A DNA stretch of 64,000 nucleotides, from positions 73,135,992 through 73,199,991 of the forward strand of contig NC_060253.1 of the NCBI RefSeq assembly GCF_921293095.1. Reading direction: 5' to 3'. The first letter of the stretch is position 1. Every line of letters starts with the position of its first letter. Made by a program: the position numbers and the translations under genes. Below are positions 1 to 12,690 of the stretch, piece after piece. The stretch comes from Ischnura elegans. Its lineage: Eukaryota > Arthropoda > Insecta > Odonata > Coenagrionidae. The notes beneath the pieces are model-generated. The model did no database searches. It was not told the origin of the DNA and saw only the letters and a program-made list of their open reading frames with translations.

Positions 1-568
1 GTCATCCCATTCCGCCCCCAAAACATATTTTCAGTTCATTTCCATTTCCATTCATAAAATATGAAAAAGATAATGGGGATCCTCGGATCAGATGCTATAA
101 AAGTCAATGGTTCAACAAGACCGAGCACAACTTAACATCAGAGAATAACTGAATACGTGGAAGGCGATATAAAGCTATGGTGGTAGGGATTTTGGATGAT
201 AAGGAAACGAATTGGTATTCATACAAAGAGAATTTGAGGAGAGAACTGGGGAAATTAGGCAGAGCTTTAATTAATCGATGCTAGCGTAAAACTGATGATA
301 TATCAAAATAGGTACGCAAAACATAACCCCGAATATTAAAATCACTAAGAGACCGTTTCCCTGAAGTGAACAAAATAACAGTAGCCTAACGAATCATCCA
401 GTGCAAAAAACGAGAAAGGTGTAAACGACAAAATACCTTTAGAAAGTGAATTTCGAAACATACATTCGTCACAGCTCATCGACAGTTAAACCACCGCTGC
501 TTCATGTTCTAGAGGATTATCTTTGGTAGACCTTCAATTACCATAAATATTCCAGGATTCATTTCCTT
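1..568. other. AT-rich sequence, no gene recognised
   Basis: Reading both strands shows no ORF with recognisable protein character, no tRNA-like box pair and no clear repeat boundary. Confidence 0.5.
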
Positions 569-797
569 ACCTGTAAAGAGAAGAGATATATATTAGAAGT
601 AGGAAATATAAGGTAAATTATTTCTTTCAAAGTGTGATTTATAACACTTTTAGGCATTATTTTCAATAAAACATAATGAATGTACCTGTAAAGAGAAGAG
701 ATAAATATTACAAGTAGGAAATATAAGGTAAATTATTTCTTTCAAAATGTGATTTATAACACTTTTAGGCATTATTTTCAATAAAACATAATGAAAT
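569..797. repeat. Two-copy tandem duplication, 115-bp unit
   Basis: A unit beginning ACCTGTAAAGAGAAGAGATA occurs at 569 and again at 684. The two units are nearly identical through the shared stretch ending in TTTCAATAAAACATAATGAA, with only a handful of differences, so the duplication looks recent. Both units are AT-rich and non-coding. Confidence 0.9.
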
Positions 798-1437
798 GAT
801 ACCTATTTTAAGAATTCATTCTTGCATAATTCATTATTTAATGACAATAATCAATAACATAATGGACATATACATCTAACCTAAAAATTTAGTTCAAGAT
901 GTAAGTTTAATTTTAAGTGTCCCAAAATAAATGATCCAACCCTTTTGTGAGAAACAAAGAAAGTCGTACAATATAGAAACATGCGAGAGATCAAAGTAGT
1001 CACCACTTTGCTAATTTACCAACACTGCTTTAATTATACACGTTAAAAGTAAACAAAGCCTCAGCAACGGTCAAATTACTTCCGTATAAACCCTGTCACA
1101 ACGGAAAAGGGTTAAGCTGATCATATGACCATTCCAAGTTTCGGCAAGACCTTCTACTTCCCAGCTCTCCAGTTAATATGCTTGAAAGTTTTCCACATGA
1201 ATGTCATTATTTTGTACATACTTTGATTTGAGGAGCACTTTAATTTTATGATTGATTCAATGCCGATTCAAAGGATTGGTTATATACAGATAATTCATCA
1301 GGAATACAACATGAACATCAACTAGGTTGGAAAAGCAAGACCCTTTTACGTAGGAGACTGAGAAAGCAGAGGCCAAGGCTCGCCACAAAGGAGGAAGACA
1401 CCATCCAGTGGAATTATTTTCCTAACTCAGAAACACA
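798..1437. other. AT-rich sequence, no gene recognised
   Basis: No coding signal or structured repeat was recognised. It ends at the left edge of the first GGGTGGTTTCC-family transposon. Confidence 0.45.
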
Positions 1438-2091
1438 GTGGGGAGGTTTCTTATTATATTTTATTGCCTAAATCGAAAAGATGGAGAACATATTTCACGC
1501 TTTTAGATTTTTTAAATAAGAAAGCTATTTTTCGCGATTAAATGAAAAGTGAAAAATTTCAAGCTCGCGAAAACGCGACGGCTGAGTATGAATGCTGGGA
1601 AATGAAAGCCCATGTGACGTCTGGCTGCTGCTGTGTGAGGCCACCTGGGTGCGAGGCTATGAACGCCGCTACCATGCAGGCTGCTTGATGCCGAGCATGG
1701 CGTTAGCGTAGAGTACCCTGCTAGAAGTAGCGCTTGGCTTAAATAAGGATTATTAATACCATAGAAACTTTCCGACCAAAGGAAATTTTAATACGTGATT
1801 ATAAAGAGATCTTTCCCTGATCTTTGTGCCTCGTGCATGCATTGATAATCTCAGACGATGTAAAACTCCTGACCACTCGTGTAGAATCTAGGTCCCTGTG
1901 ACGTCACGTGAAGTGACGTCGCGTCGTATGGGCTGCTATCTGGCCTTTTTCATATGAGGTAAAATTGACCATTAACATTCGTCTAAACTGGGATTTCTAA
2001 ACCCAAATAATTTGTATAATATGAATACACTAATGGTGGGTAACGAATCGCAATCAATGCCTATCGTTTTCTTTGATGAAGGAAACTACCC
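1438..2091. mobile_element. GGGTGGTTTCC-family non-autonomous DNA transposon, copy 1
   Basis: This copy aligns along its length with 4697-5343 and 13637-14210. Shared landmarks are GCGAAAACGCGACGGCT, a TGACGTCA-type motif, CATGCATGCATTG and AAATAATTTGTATAAT. The right end is GGAAACTACCC followed by TA. The left end is eroded to GGGGAGGTTTC. Short TIRs beside TA suggest a Tc1/mariner-type target, but the superfamily is inferred because no transposase is present. Confidence 0.75.
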
Positions 2092-2093
2092 TA

Positions 2094-3184
2094 ATACCTG
2101 GATTGTAAGAACGACGACAGTGTGACAGAGCATAATTTAGCATGAGCTGAGACGAAATTCCAGACGATATGATCAGTATTCTTCTCCAAAAGAAACTAGA
2201 GACAAACGTAAAAATATTAACGTGGGTATTGGCAATCCAGGGATCAGAAATATTTACGATTAGAAAGTTCAACAAAGGAAATAGGAAGAATCAATTGTTC
2301 CGCATATCCCTCAAGATAAAGCATCAGATACTAAGTCTCTTTACTTGGTTCTCCCAAGTTACTAATTTACATTCTCAGCCCTGAGGCAGGCTAAAAATTT
2401 GATGAAACCTAAGCCAGTGATTAAATAACATCTGGTATTAAATATATCTATTACACTAGTTTTCTATTGTTATTTCAATTTTGTTACCTTTTTGTTCCTT
2501 AGTTAACAAATCAATTGGAGAAAAAGCTATAAGCATTCACACAATTTTTTGCATTATTTTATCATACAATAACTAATTTAATTTCATTAATGTTATTCCA
2601 TTTCAACGGTGTTAAACTTAGTGATAAGGATACTCAAATGTAGGAGCAAAAAGGGGATAAAAGTTACATAATTATTTTAAAATAAATTACCAAAACTCAG
2701 TTACCGAACCTCTACATTTGTAAAAGAAAAGAGTCGACAAGAACTAACTTCATGGCGAACAATTGATTATTATTGATAAACGCTTAAGGAAAAGAAACGT
2801 AATTACATCAAATGTTGAGAATAGAAAACTTGACTTCCCAATTTCACGTTTGCACTAGATCCTATATGGGCTCACACCAATTCATCCATAAATGCATAGA
2901 TACAAACCAACCAGACCGCAAATGAAAGTCAACACTCGCTCTCACATCAGAGGGAGTGGAGGAGACGGAGGAGGTAAACAAACATTGAGGAGGGGGCGGG
3001 GCCCATTGTGTGTTTGCTCACCGGTTGAGCTGGTTGACGAGTGCGATGGAGCGACCGCTGAGGAGCAGAATAAGATCCCGAAAGCGCCCTGGAAAAAGGA
3101 GTCATTTTTTTTCCTTGAGGAAAAAGAAGCGAGAACGCTTGGGAAAGGATTTGGCAAAGGGGACATGGAAAGTGTCAAGAAGAC
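2094..3184. other. No gene recognised; short random ORFs
   Basis: ORFs of 60-105 codons overlap in several frames on both strands. None shows a conserved motif or sustained coding character. A GC-richer stretch lies near 2940-3080. Confidence 0.45.
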
Positions 3185-3816
3185 GAGCAATCCGCTAGGT
3201 CAAGGGTAAAGTGTTGCCAACCCAAGGCTATGGACCACTCACTCAGTGTTTCAAACCGACTATTTTTGTTGATAGGTGAAGAAAGAGCTCACCCGAGACC
3301 CCGCCCCAAGGGCGTGTGAATATCACAATTTCAGGGTAAGGGGGCACTATCTTTTCCTGGGTCACCTTGAATTTTGATGATTTTTCCAAGAGCTATCCAA
3401 AGTTTAATTACGGCAAGCTATCCTCTATGTCAAGGGTACACTGTTGCCAACGATATACCATGAACCACTCACTCAGTGCTAAAAAAACGACAATTAATAT
3501 AACGATAGTTGAGGATAGAGCTCACCCCAGGCTTACCAACAGTCGTGTAAACTTAACAATTTCAGGGTTCGGTGGCGACTCCCTTTCCCTGAGCCACCTC
3601 GGATTTCGAGGATTTATAAATGGAGTTATACAAAGGGTAATCACAGCAAGCAATCCTCCAGGTCACGGGTTAAGCTTTGCCAACCCAAAGCCATAGACCA
3701 ATCAGTCAGTGCTTCAAACCGACGACTTTCGTGGATAGGTGAAGAGAGAGCTCATCCCAGAGTAGGCCAAAGACGTGTGAACATCACATATCCAGTGTAG
3801 AGCAGCGAGTTCCTTT

Positions 3817-4066
3817 CCTGTGGGGATATGTCCGACGTCTGATCGCAATTATTCCAATCGGTTTTCATTCCGAATGGACGATTCCGATTGGTTCATTATG
3901 CAATATAAATTTGCTGTGCTTGAAATATTTATTCTCATGGCGATAGTGGTAAGTAGTTAGATATTAGTTGGCCATCAGAGTTTATCTGTTGAAACGAAAC
4001 TGTATTATCTCGTTTCCAAATGTTAGGGATTAAAACCGATCGGAAAAATTCCGATCAGTGTCGAGC
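3817..4066. mobile_element. Foldback MITE inserted in the 231-bp satellite
   Basis: Left arm CTGATCGCAATTATTCCAAT continues into CGGTTTTCATTCC. It is complementary to the right arm GGGATTAAAACCGATCGG, which continues to AATTCCGATCAG. The sequence between the arms is unlike the satellite, and satellite sequence resumes on both sides. Exact ends and target duplication could not be fixed. Confidence 0.65.
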
Positions 4067-4157
4067 GCACCTTCCCTGGGCCAACTCGAATTTCGAGGAA
4101 TTAATCATGGGGCTATCCGAAGGTTAATTACGGCAAACAATTCTCTGGGTCAAGGGT

Positions 4158-4445
4158 AAGGTGATTCCAACCAGTTGAGTAGCGAGGAAGGAAGGTCCTA
4201 ACCCCCCGCTACCCGAAATGTAAAAGAACAATTGCTTTTCTTAATCATAAATTAATCATAAAAGAAAACAAAATATTGAAACATCACGAATTTTAAAAGA
4301 TATCTATGAACAATGAAGTTTTTTTTCGATCCGTAAATTTCACTGAAATTAGTTTAAAACGCTCTAAATGGTACCCTGTTTTTCAAAAATTTCCCGCTGG
4401 CCAGGACCCCACCACCACCCGAACGAAATTCATGGCTACACATCG
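4158..4445. mobile_element. hAT-type MITE, AGTGGCGTAGC family, decayed copy
   Basis: The left end AGTTGAGTAGCGAGG and right end TGGCTACACAT are decayed forms of the AGTGGCGTAGC / GCTACGCCACT termini seen at 17996-18238 and 59805-60065. The interior shares AAAAGAAAACAAAATATTGA and AATGAAGTTTTTT with the 17996 copy. Satellite resumes at the right edge, and similar CCAACC / GCCAGCC sequence on each side is a plausible eroded duplication. Confidence 0.65.
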
Positions 4446-4696
4446 GTTGCCAGCCCAAGGCCATGGACCGCTAAATCAGTGCTTCAATCCGATCAATTTC
4501 GTGGATCGGTGAGGAGAGAGCTAAATACGGCATACGCGTGGGAACAACAAAAATTTAGTGTAGGGGGGGCCAGTTCCTTTCTCTAGACTTAACAGGATTT
4601 ATAAATGGAATTACCCAAATGGACTACCCAATGCTGATGTCGGCATTTGAAACCCGGGAACTGGAGACCGTGGTTCTCCTTCCTTCCTTTCCCAAT

Positions 4697-5343
4697 AGGG
4701 TGGTTTCCATTTTTTTAAATTACCTAAATCTAAATATTATTACTCCTGGAGTACGCATTTCACGCTTTTAGATTTTTAAATGAAGATATCTATTTTTCGC
4801 GATTAAATGAAAAGTGAAAATTTTCAAGCGCGCGAAAACGCGACAGCTAAGTATGAATGCTGGGAAAAGCCCGTGTGACGTCATTCTGGTTCCCGCTGCC
4901 GCCGTGTGAGGTAACCTTGGGGCGATGATATGCGCTCCGCTGCGATGCAGGCTGCTAGCAGGTAGCGCTTGGCTTAAAAAAGGATTATTAATACCCTATT
5001 AAACGAAAGAAACTTCCCAATCATAGGTAATTTTAATAGGTGATTATTAAGAGATGTTTCCCTGAGCTCTGTGTCTCATGCATGCATTGGTAATCTCAAA
5101 CGATGTAAAACTCCTGACTACTCGTATAGCATCTGGACCCTGTGACGTCACGTGGAGTGGCATCGTATGGCCGCCAATCTGGCCTTTTTCAAATGACGTT
5201 AAAATTGACTATTAACATTCGTCTTAACTTAATTCGTCTGGGATTTCTAAAACCAAATAATTTGTATAATATGAATACACTCATGGGGGGTAACGAATCG
5301 CAATGAATGCATTTCGTTTTCTTTGATGAAGGAAACTACCCTA
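4697..5343. mobile_element. GGGTGGTTTCC-family non-autonomous DNA transposon, copy 2
   Basis: This is the best-preserved pair of ends: TA-GGGTGGTTTCC on the left and GGAAACTACCC-TA on the right. It shares the full interior with copies 1 and 3, including CGCGCGAAAACGCGAC, GTGTGACGTCATTCTGGTTC and GTGACGTCACGTGG. No transposase ORF is present. It sits inside the satellite array, so it is younger than the array. Confidence 0.85.
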
Positions 5344-5640
5344 TTCTAGACTTATCGTCTCTTCAGGATGCAAACCCTTTCAGACGAGCAAAGAGCCATT
5401 TTCCGAGCAATTTGTCTGTTTGATTGGGCTATTTTGTTACCCGTTGCTCACTCCCTCACTAAGTGAATTTACCCGAAGGTTAGTTTTGATAGGTGAGGGT
5501 AAGACTGACACCGAACTAGTCCACAAGCGTATAAATATCACACATTCAGTTCCTTTCCCTAGACCATCTCTAAATTCGAGGATTAATAGACGGGGCTATT
5601 CAAAAGCTAATTCCGAAATTTGGAGCCCTGGACACCATGA

Positions 5641-6796
5641 TCAGTATCGAAATGCTCAAACCAATATATGCTTAGAGAATTCATTTATTTTAGCCTAGAG
5701 AATTTAGTGTTGCGACCAGGTTCAAATTTCTACTATAATAATAAATTCAGGTCACAGAGCCATAGAAACTTAAATCGGCCTCTGGAAACCTGTCATACAA
5801 ATTATTTTACACGCTTGAATTCTTCTTTAAGGCTGTCACACAGGCGACCAAAACGTTCCTTATAGTAAGGATTAGAATATGGTGGGTTACGTCACCACTT
5901 CGGTCCCAACATAACTACGAGCGTCATAATAGCAACGTGGTATCGAACCACGTGACTTGCATCCGATATGTGAATTGTGCACGACTTTTGTGCTTTTGGG
6001 TACCAGGAAATATCATTCATAGATAGCTCAAAGACCTTTAAAAGCCAATTTAGGGTTAAAAACTTTCATTCTACGAAACATATATCCTTTTAAAACCATC
6101 GCAACGGGTCGAATGCCATCATCGCGGAGTCATTGAAGGGTATGAGAATTGAAGATTAAAGATGACCTTACGATATAAGTACGAGATACCCAATGGTGAT
6201 GCCAAAAGAACCTTCCACAAGTATTTAACTGAAATAACATCTACGTAGTTTTTCATTTTACAACAAATTCTCAAAATGGAGTTAATTCAGACATTAGGGA
6301 TATAAAATAGTGTTACAAACACCTAAAAAGCGAATGCAGTACGCAGAGAGGTTAACACAAGTGCTAGAATGTATGCTGGCATTCTATTTCGCTAAATTTT
6401 GGCATCAGCGGTAAAACTCTGTATTTTCTTCAATTAAATATTAAAGCTTAATCTTATTTTATTTCCTCGTGATCGTTTTAATAGATCAATGTGACATATT
6501 AATAATTTAATTATAATTTAATTCACTATTGTTTAATTTTTGCGCAGGTTTCAATTACGGCTACGGCTACTATAATTATTATAAACTACCCAAAAATATG
6601 TATATAAAACTGCAATACTACTCCGTGAATATTAAAATATTTATCTATATTATACCGCATGACCTTTTCAGTATATTTCCCTAAAAATAATAATATTTGT
6701 GAATACTATTATCTTATCTTATGTATCACATCAACTCATTAAGGTTAGACCATAACAGGAGTAGGATCTGAGGCTTTCGTGATGTTTCTCCACAAT
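5641..6796. other. No gene recognised; weak tRNA-like box near 5920-5975
   Basis: Mostly AT-rich. On the minus strand near 5925-5960 there is GTGGTTCGATACCACG, which resembles a tRNA T-arm and pol III B box. I cannot build a full tRNA around it, so a SINE relic is only possible. Confidence 0.4.
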
Positions 6797-6936
6797 GGTA
6801 ACGGCTTTCGGGCGTTCCTCCGCGTAATCTTGTCTAAAGGCAAAGACAGTTTCTTCAGCCATACGACGAGCGTCTTTAAGTCAGAAGTGACGCTTTTAGA
6901 CAGGACTACGCGGAGGAATGCCCTAAAGCCGTTGCC
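6797..6936. mobile_element. Foldback (hairpin) MITE, about 140 bp
   Basis: The arm beginning GGTAACGGCTTTCGGGCGTT is the inverted complement of the arm ending GGAATGCCCTAAAGCCGTTG-CC. Pairing runs about 45 bp per arm (through CCTCCGCGTA / TACGCGGAGG) with a few mismatches. The short centre has no coding potential. No target duplication is obvious. Confidence 0.8.
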
Positions 6937-7654
6937 AATATCAAGAATAACGCATTACTTATCCCTGATCGGTCTTCAAAAACTTCATCTAACATTCAGC
7001 AGTTGGCAAACCTGGTCCAACGAGATGGACGACGCTGGCGCCGACTGCGGGGGTGGAGAGAAGTTACTCGTTTTATTTCTGAGGTGCCGCGGAGAGAAAA
7101 GGTCTGTAGTGGACAAATTCCACCGCTGACGGCTGCTGGCCAAGGCAGAGAAATGTTCGCCGCAAAATGATTCATTTTCGCAGCGAGAAAATGTAGGAAC
7201 GGATAGAGCGGCTGAGAAGGCAAGAAATCGCACGGCAAAAAGTATCCGAAGAGCGCTCGGTTTTTCCTTTTTTTATATTATTCGGGAGACATGCCTTAAG
7301 GGCAATCTTTTTTTTCCTAATTTTTAGCTCTGGATGCTCTCTCTCCCCCGAGTCTGTCTTTCTCCTTCCCAATTTTATCCCCTACAGCTCTCGCTTATTT
7401 CTTTCTCTTCTATCTCTCCGCCAATCCCTTTCTTCCCAGTTCCTCGCGCTGCAAAACGCTCGCTCTGCCATTTGCCGGCGGGCCCCGACAATGAATCGCG
7501 GGCACGTACTTTCGGTCGTCCTTAGACGACTCAAGTAAATGAGTTTCTCCTCAGTTTCAATGTTTTTTACATTATCACTCCCTTCATATTGCTTTCCACT
7601 AAAGATTTCATCTCCTTTGCTTTCCCGAGGAATAACTTAGTACTACTCCCAGAT
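6937..7654. other. GC-richer then pyrimidine-rich spacer, no gene recognised
   Basis: About 7020-7240 is GC-rich relative to its surroundings, and 7330-7450 is CT-rich. ORFs of 60-116 codons overlap on both strands without a recognisable domain. A promoter or CpG-type island cannot be excluded. Confidence 0.35.
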
Positions 7655-7918
7655 CAGGGGTGCCGCCTTACAAAAATATTGGGGGAGCCCAAACCGGGGA
7701 TCTTGCCCCAGGAAATTTTATAAAAAGCGAGTTTTTAATTTATAAGCATTTTAGAAGAGTCATATGATCAGCATTAGAACCCTGATAACTCGAATCCTGA
7801 TATCTGGACACTCTAGGGAAAATCGACAAGCCTGACACATTTTTTCGTCTCACCCATAACCAATTTTCGGGGGGGGGGGGCTCGGGCCCCCTCAGGCCCC
7901 ATGGAGTCGGCGCCACTG
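7655..7918. mobile_element. hAT-type MITE with 8-bp target duplication
   Basis: The element begins CAGGGGTGCCGCC and ends GTCGGCGCCACTG, giving short imperfect TIRs. It is flanked by TCCCAGAT (7647-7654) and TCCTAGAT (7919-7926), a 7/8 match typical of the hAT superfamily's 8-bp duplication. The interior is non-coding and includes a long G run near 7870. Confidence 0.75.
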
Positions 7919-8189
7919 TCCTAGATCTCGCTTCGAAAGTTATATCAAACATTCAGCAGTTGGTAACCTTGCATCATAAGTCCACCAGTCCATTAGCTTG
8001 AAACAGCAATTTATATTACGCTATAAAAGGACCCAAATACATGTTCAAACCTCTAATGTTAATGAAATCGTAGTTTTCACTGGTTCTACACCACGGCAAA
8101 ACTTTTTAAGAAGCCGAGATTTAAAGCGATAACTCGTCAAAAATGTCTCACAGATTTTAAATGAAATGAAAGACTTGTGGCCACTCGAA

Positions 8190-8310
8190 AGGCCACCACG
8201 CGTCGGATCAGTTAAGGACAACAAACCACTCATGTGCTGCATAACCAGGTGAGATGCGAACCGATGACCATCGGTTTGGTAGGCGAGGACTATGTCCCTG
8301 GAGGAAATAT
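8190..8310 (-). mobile_element. tRNA-derived SINE relic (same family as 60095-60295)
   Basis: On the minus strand this reads GTCCTCGCCTACCAAACCG, then CGGTTCGCATCTCACC, then ACATGAGTG. The order matches the plus-strand copy near 60137 (GTCCTCGCCTACCATACCG, GGGTTCGATTCCCGCC, ACATGAGTG). The B-box-like GGTTCGNNTC supports a tRNA origin. Confidence 0.6.
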
Positions 8311-11300
8311 GCCCTATCACTGTGACCTAATAACCATTTCCCATTATTAACCATTAAATTAATTTGATCGTCCATAAAGACCAAAAATCGGACGCCATTA
8401 GATGAATTTGGTTGATGAAAGGAAAACATTTGGACGAACGTAATCCTTCTCCAGTCAGTAATTCTCTCCGAGGTCAAAATTGGAGAACTCGTAAATTAAA
8501 GTTCTGGGCCATTTGCTCATTCAGGTAAAACCTTTCACTGACGGAAACAATGGTTACCAAAAGCGTATGCAACAAACCAACCACTAGTCTGAACAAGGTC
8601 GAGAAGTCGCTTACTTAGAAGCAGTATTCGGTATATGCTCATGAAGTCATCAACTTATCTCTGAAACGGTTAAGGTCGTTCATTTTTCGTCGGGAGTAGC
8701 TCCAGAAGGGGAAGATGGACGATAAAATGGAAAAGCACAACATCACTTAATTTTTCAAGCTCTATCACTATCAAAATAAATAAAAATGTTGAAAGAACCC
8801 GTCGCTAATGATTAAGGCAAATTTTCAGGTTCCTTGTGATGGAGATATAAAAAGGTGGGAGTTACGGAGGCTACAGACTACGGAGTAGGGTTTGAATAAA
8901 TATTTAAGAAATTTTTAATATCCATAATCCATGTAATCGAGTGGATTACAAATGAATGCTATTATAGAGCAAGTAAGGAGTGAGACGGGACAAAAAAAAT
9001 TATTTTTATAAATAATAACAAAGTAGCCAACAAGGGCCGCTACTACCCGATTAAATCTGGAAAGTGTCTACAATTTAAAAAACTTCAGTGGATAAATTTG
9101 CAGCGGAAGGACGGTTATCACCATGGAGCACCATAGCACCATTAGAGCAGAATATGTCTAATCTTCTCACCTTCGACCTGAAGATGAGATCAGTTTGACT
9201 TTCACAAAATCTTGTCACTGCTAGAGAATGAACCTGGTCTGAAAGCTCAGAATCCCTCACAGGGAAATATAGGCAAAAACTACCTCGTGTTCATTTCCCC
9301 CAATATTTTAGACAAAATCTTGCATGTAATTTTTGGGTGGAAATGGCGGCGTCCCCTTAGGATATTTTCATCCAGGGGAAAAAAATACGCAAAAAACTAT
9401 TAACTCGATCCCTAGAGCTATTACCATTCGTGTTTCATATCCCCTTCTCACAATGCATAGTGGAAAAGAGAGCAGACGGGTGGAACTTGAAATAGAGCGT
9501 TGGAAAAACGGCGAACGGTGTAGCAAGAGGGGTATTTTCATCCTGTTTTCTTTAGCCTCCCACACACTTTTAAGCCCACACCCCTCAAGGCATCTATCTC
9601 GCAGTGTTTACTTCTTACAATTCTTTTTTTTTTGTTATCCCCATTCCTTTTCACGTGGACTTAGGCGCGTAAAAGGCGGGCACGAGAGACGGTGGGGGGG
9701 GGGGGTGAGATCCGCCGGAGAGAACAGCCGGAAGCTCTTTGATGTCGCAAAATCCCCCCTCTCTCCCTCTCTCTTTTCCCAATCCTAGTCGACGACAACG
9801 TGGCTGTCTCCTTCAATCTTCCATTCCCCGCATTGTTCGTGCACACAATTCGAACCCCTTTTCATCCCACCCTCTTCCCTCCCAACCGTTTCATTTCATA
9901 CGAGCTTCTGCTTCAAGAGCACGAGGCAAGTAGGTTTGACTTATCAAATAGCGTTACGCGGCGTTTGCTACTTGTGGAGGTATCCATTGCCTCGGGCGAA
10001 TAATTAAAAAAATGGGTTTCACTAGCACTAAAGAGTCCGCCAGCTGCTACGCTACATAGGATAGCCCATAATGGTATTCTTGTATCTATCAACGATTTTC
10101 ACGATCAATAATTACTCATAAGAACATGAATAAGTAATAATGTAAACAGAAGTTGGAATTTTAATTTTGGAAGGGGTATTTCGAAAAACTCAGCATGTAA
10201 AACCACCGGTGGAATATCTTTTGTAATAAACTCGATTGTTTCTAGCTTTACTTTGTGAAAATCCATTCTGAACAATAAAAAGTTATGGTAATTTTTATTG
10301 TTATCTTTGGAAAAATAATTACCGAATCTTAGAATAAAAGAAAAATATTGGTACAAAATTAGAAGTGACATATGAACTTATTCCCATCTTTATGGCATTT
10401 AAAATAGTTTGGCATGAATGATGTTACTCATGATCACGGTTTAAAAAATTGTCTTTCTACGAAGATCTCAGTAAATGTGTCACATAGATAATGAGATTAG
10501 AGGAGAACCAGATCATGCAAGAAATTTCCACGTTAATGGTTTAATTTCGTACAATGTAATCGTATTATTTAACTTAAAACGCAGAGAATTTCTAACATAT
10601 ACTATATTTAGATAAACATTTCAATGATTAAGATGATGGAAGTAAAATTACCTGATAGGTATGGTTAATTTAGAATAAATATATCACTAAGACTGCAATT
10701 TATACTATCTTCACAATTTTTATCGTAAAAAATTTTTCCACACCAAAAAAATACAGATTCCCCGTCGACTAGGGTGTGAGACATGATAACTCCTCATCGT
10801 TAGCTTTCAAATGTTCAGCTTGTTTATTAACTTACGGATGGTGTTTACTAAATATATATCAATGAAATATACTTAATACCTGTCGCTCTTACAGATTAAA
10901 CCCTGCACATCTCACATATTTTTCTAAATTACACGCTCAACCAGGGGAAAATTTCTTCAGCCTATTCACAAAACAGAAGCCTTTTCTGACGCGAGAGTAT
11001 GGATCTTTCTGAAAAAATGTAGGCAAAGTAAAATTGAAGCATTCACGAGGACCCTCTACTCCGCCGCCTGATTCAACGCAGCATAATTTCCCCGCGGGCA
11101 AGCTTGCTCTTTTAGAAGCTAAAATCCACGATGATGAATTTTAGATTCGGATTCAAACAAACGAGTAGTGGGGATCGATATTTGAAATGAGTTCATTTTC
11201 ACTGTGTAGATTGAATCCCCTCAAAGACATGGATGACTTTGAAGGCAATTTTTGCACCGTATATGACACAGTGACCTACTTTAACATCAGGATAACGCAG

Positions 11301-12630
11301 CAAATAATATTTATATCAAGAAAAAAATGAGTTTCATGTTCATATGAGGAATATAGTATCTATAAAATCAAATTAGATAATAAGTTCATCGACATGAATA
11401 TCTTTAGTCCAATACTACCAAATAATAAAAATTCATACATATGCATACGTAAAAAAGAGGTCGATGTAGTTTATATTCGAACAAAATTACAGAAGTCGCG
11501 GAACATTCATACTTTTTATATAAGTTCGAAATGAAGTTTTTGTTTGCGAAATCCTAATTATGGACAAATTATTATGGCAGGTCGATTGAATCTCATCCAT
11601 GTTTCTCGAAGGCTTTATGCAACTGACCTTTTTTGAATAATGAAGGAGATTTAATAAGATAGACGGTTTTTTTTAAAAAGTGTGTAGTCATTTTTTGGGG
11701 CCAATTCGCAATTTATAATTTATCCCCATATATCCATATCCTCTCCGAGCTTGATCCACGAAAACCTACTGATGCAATCAATGTAAATGAAGGAAAAGCA
11801 ATTATTGTTTCAAAAAAACTTGAACTCCAATGAATAGCGACCTCATACTTTTCAGCCCAACGTTAATATGTTGACTAACATGATTTTGTTCAAAAAAGAG
11901 AATGTAAACATAAACCAAGGTAAATGAACATTTTGGTGCGGTATAAGCTCTAGTTCCAGGAAGAACCAAATATTAGGCAGTAGTAATGATGATGCCATAA
12001 AATATTTGTTTGGTTGCTCACGTCTTTTCCAAAGTACGGCTTTTCATATCTGGGAGAACGCTTCCGACGCATGGCATGTGAAAGGAGAATGCCTCTCGTT
12101 AGACGCCGCGGTAAAGGCATCATGGCAGTTTTGCTCTCAGTACACATACGAGTCTCATATTTTCCTCACAAAATTTCATCGTGCCGCGACTTTGTGTTTT
12201 CCCAGGATTTGAGGATTTATGCGTAAAAACTGGCGTAGGCAAGTAAGGAATACGTCGCAGTTGATGGAGTGAAGAAGTAAGGAACATCAAGTATTCCGGG
12301 GCTGCGCGTAAGACCCATTTTACTGGAAAAGTTCAGATGGCTTTGGTGTCACCGTGACGCGGAGAATAATCTCGTGCTTCATCTTAGAAACCGAGGAAGT
12401 GGGAAATTGAGATTTTTTGCGGAATAAATGGGTCCCTACATCTCAAAAAACATTACCATTGAATAATCGAAAAAAATGGAAGGAGAATGAGGTACACCTC
12501 TAGCTTGAGATGTTTCTTCATTCTTCTTCACGAATTCTGTTTTGATCTTTCGCTTTGTTGAAAGGATAGTCCCAATGCAAAAAGTAACTGAATATTTAAA
12601 CAATTTTTCCTGGTTTCCAACCGCGTTATA
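8311..12630. other. No gene recognised; AT-rich with a low-complexity patch at 9580-9930
   Basis: 9580-9930 is pyrimidine-rich with T, G and C homopolymer runs, which creates several overlapping ORFs (up to 151 codons) in different frames. They lack domain-like composition and I read them as chance. The rest is AT-rich without recognised repeats. Confidence 0.4.
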
Positions 12631-12690
12631 ATATGGTGACGGCGGCCGACGTTTTGATGACTAACTTTCCCATTGTCATAAGTGAAAGAG
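12631..12690 (-). repeat. Possible decayed hammerhead-like core (Penelope-type)
   Basis: The minus strand contains GTCATCAAAACGTCGGCCG. It matches the GAAACGTCGGCCG end of the core at 29366-29391, with an A for G change. The CTGATGA half is eroded (TTATGACAATGGG upstream) and no flanking inverted arms were found. Treat this as a relic. Confidence 0.35.

Larger units (their letters stand above)
3185..5640. repeat. Satellite-like array, about 231-bp unit, with three insertions
   Basis: The landmark GTCAAGGGTAAAGTGTTGCC recurs near 3198, 3429 and 3660 (as GTCACGGGTTAAGC), and again near 4151. Each unit also carries CACTCACTCAGTGC, GATAGGTGAAGA and TTTCGAGGATTTATAAATGG. The spacing gives a unit of about 231 bp. 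Diverged units continue at 4446-4640 and 5418-5640. The array is interrupted by a foldback element (about 3817-4066), a hAT MITE (about 4158-4445) and the GGGTGGTTTCC transposon (4697-5343). It is non-coding, and short ORFs across it are chance. Confidence 0.85.

Noticed and set aside
9333-9788. 151-codon plus-strand ORF
   Set aside because: It runs through homopolymer and pyrimidine-rich sequence, overlaps ORFs in other frames, and shows no domain or start context.
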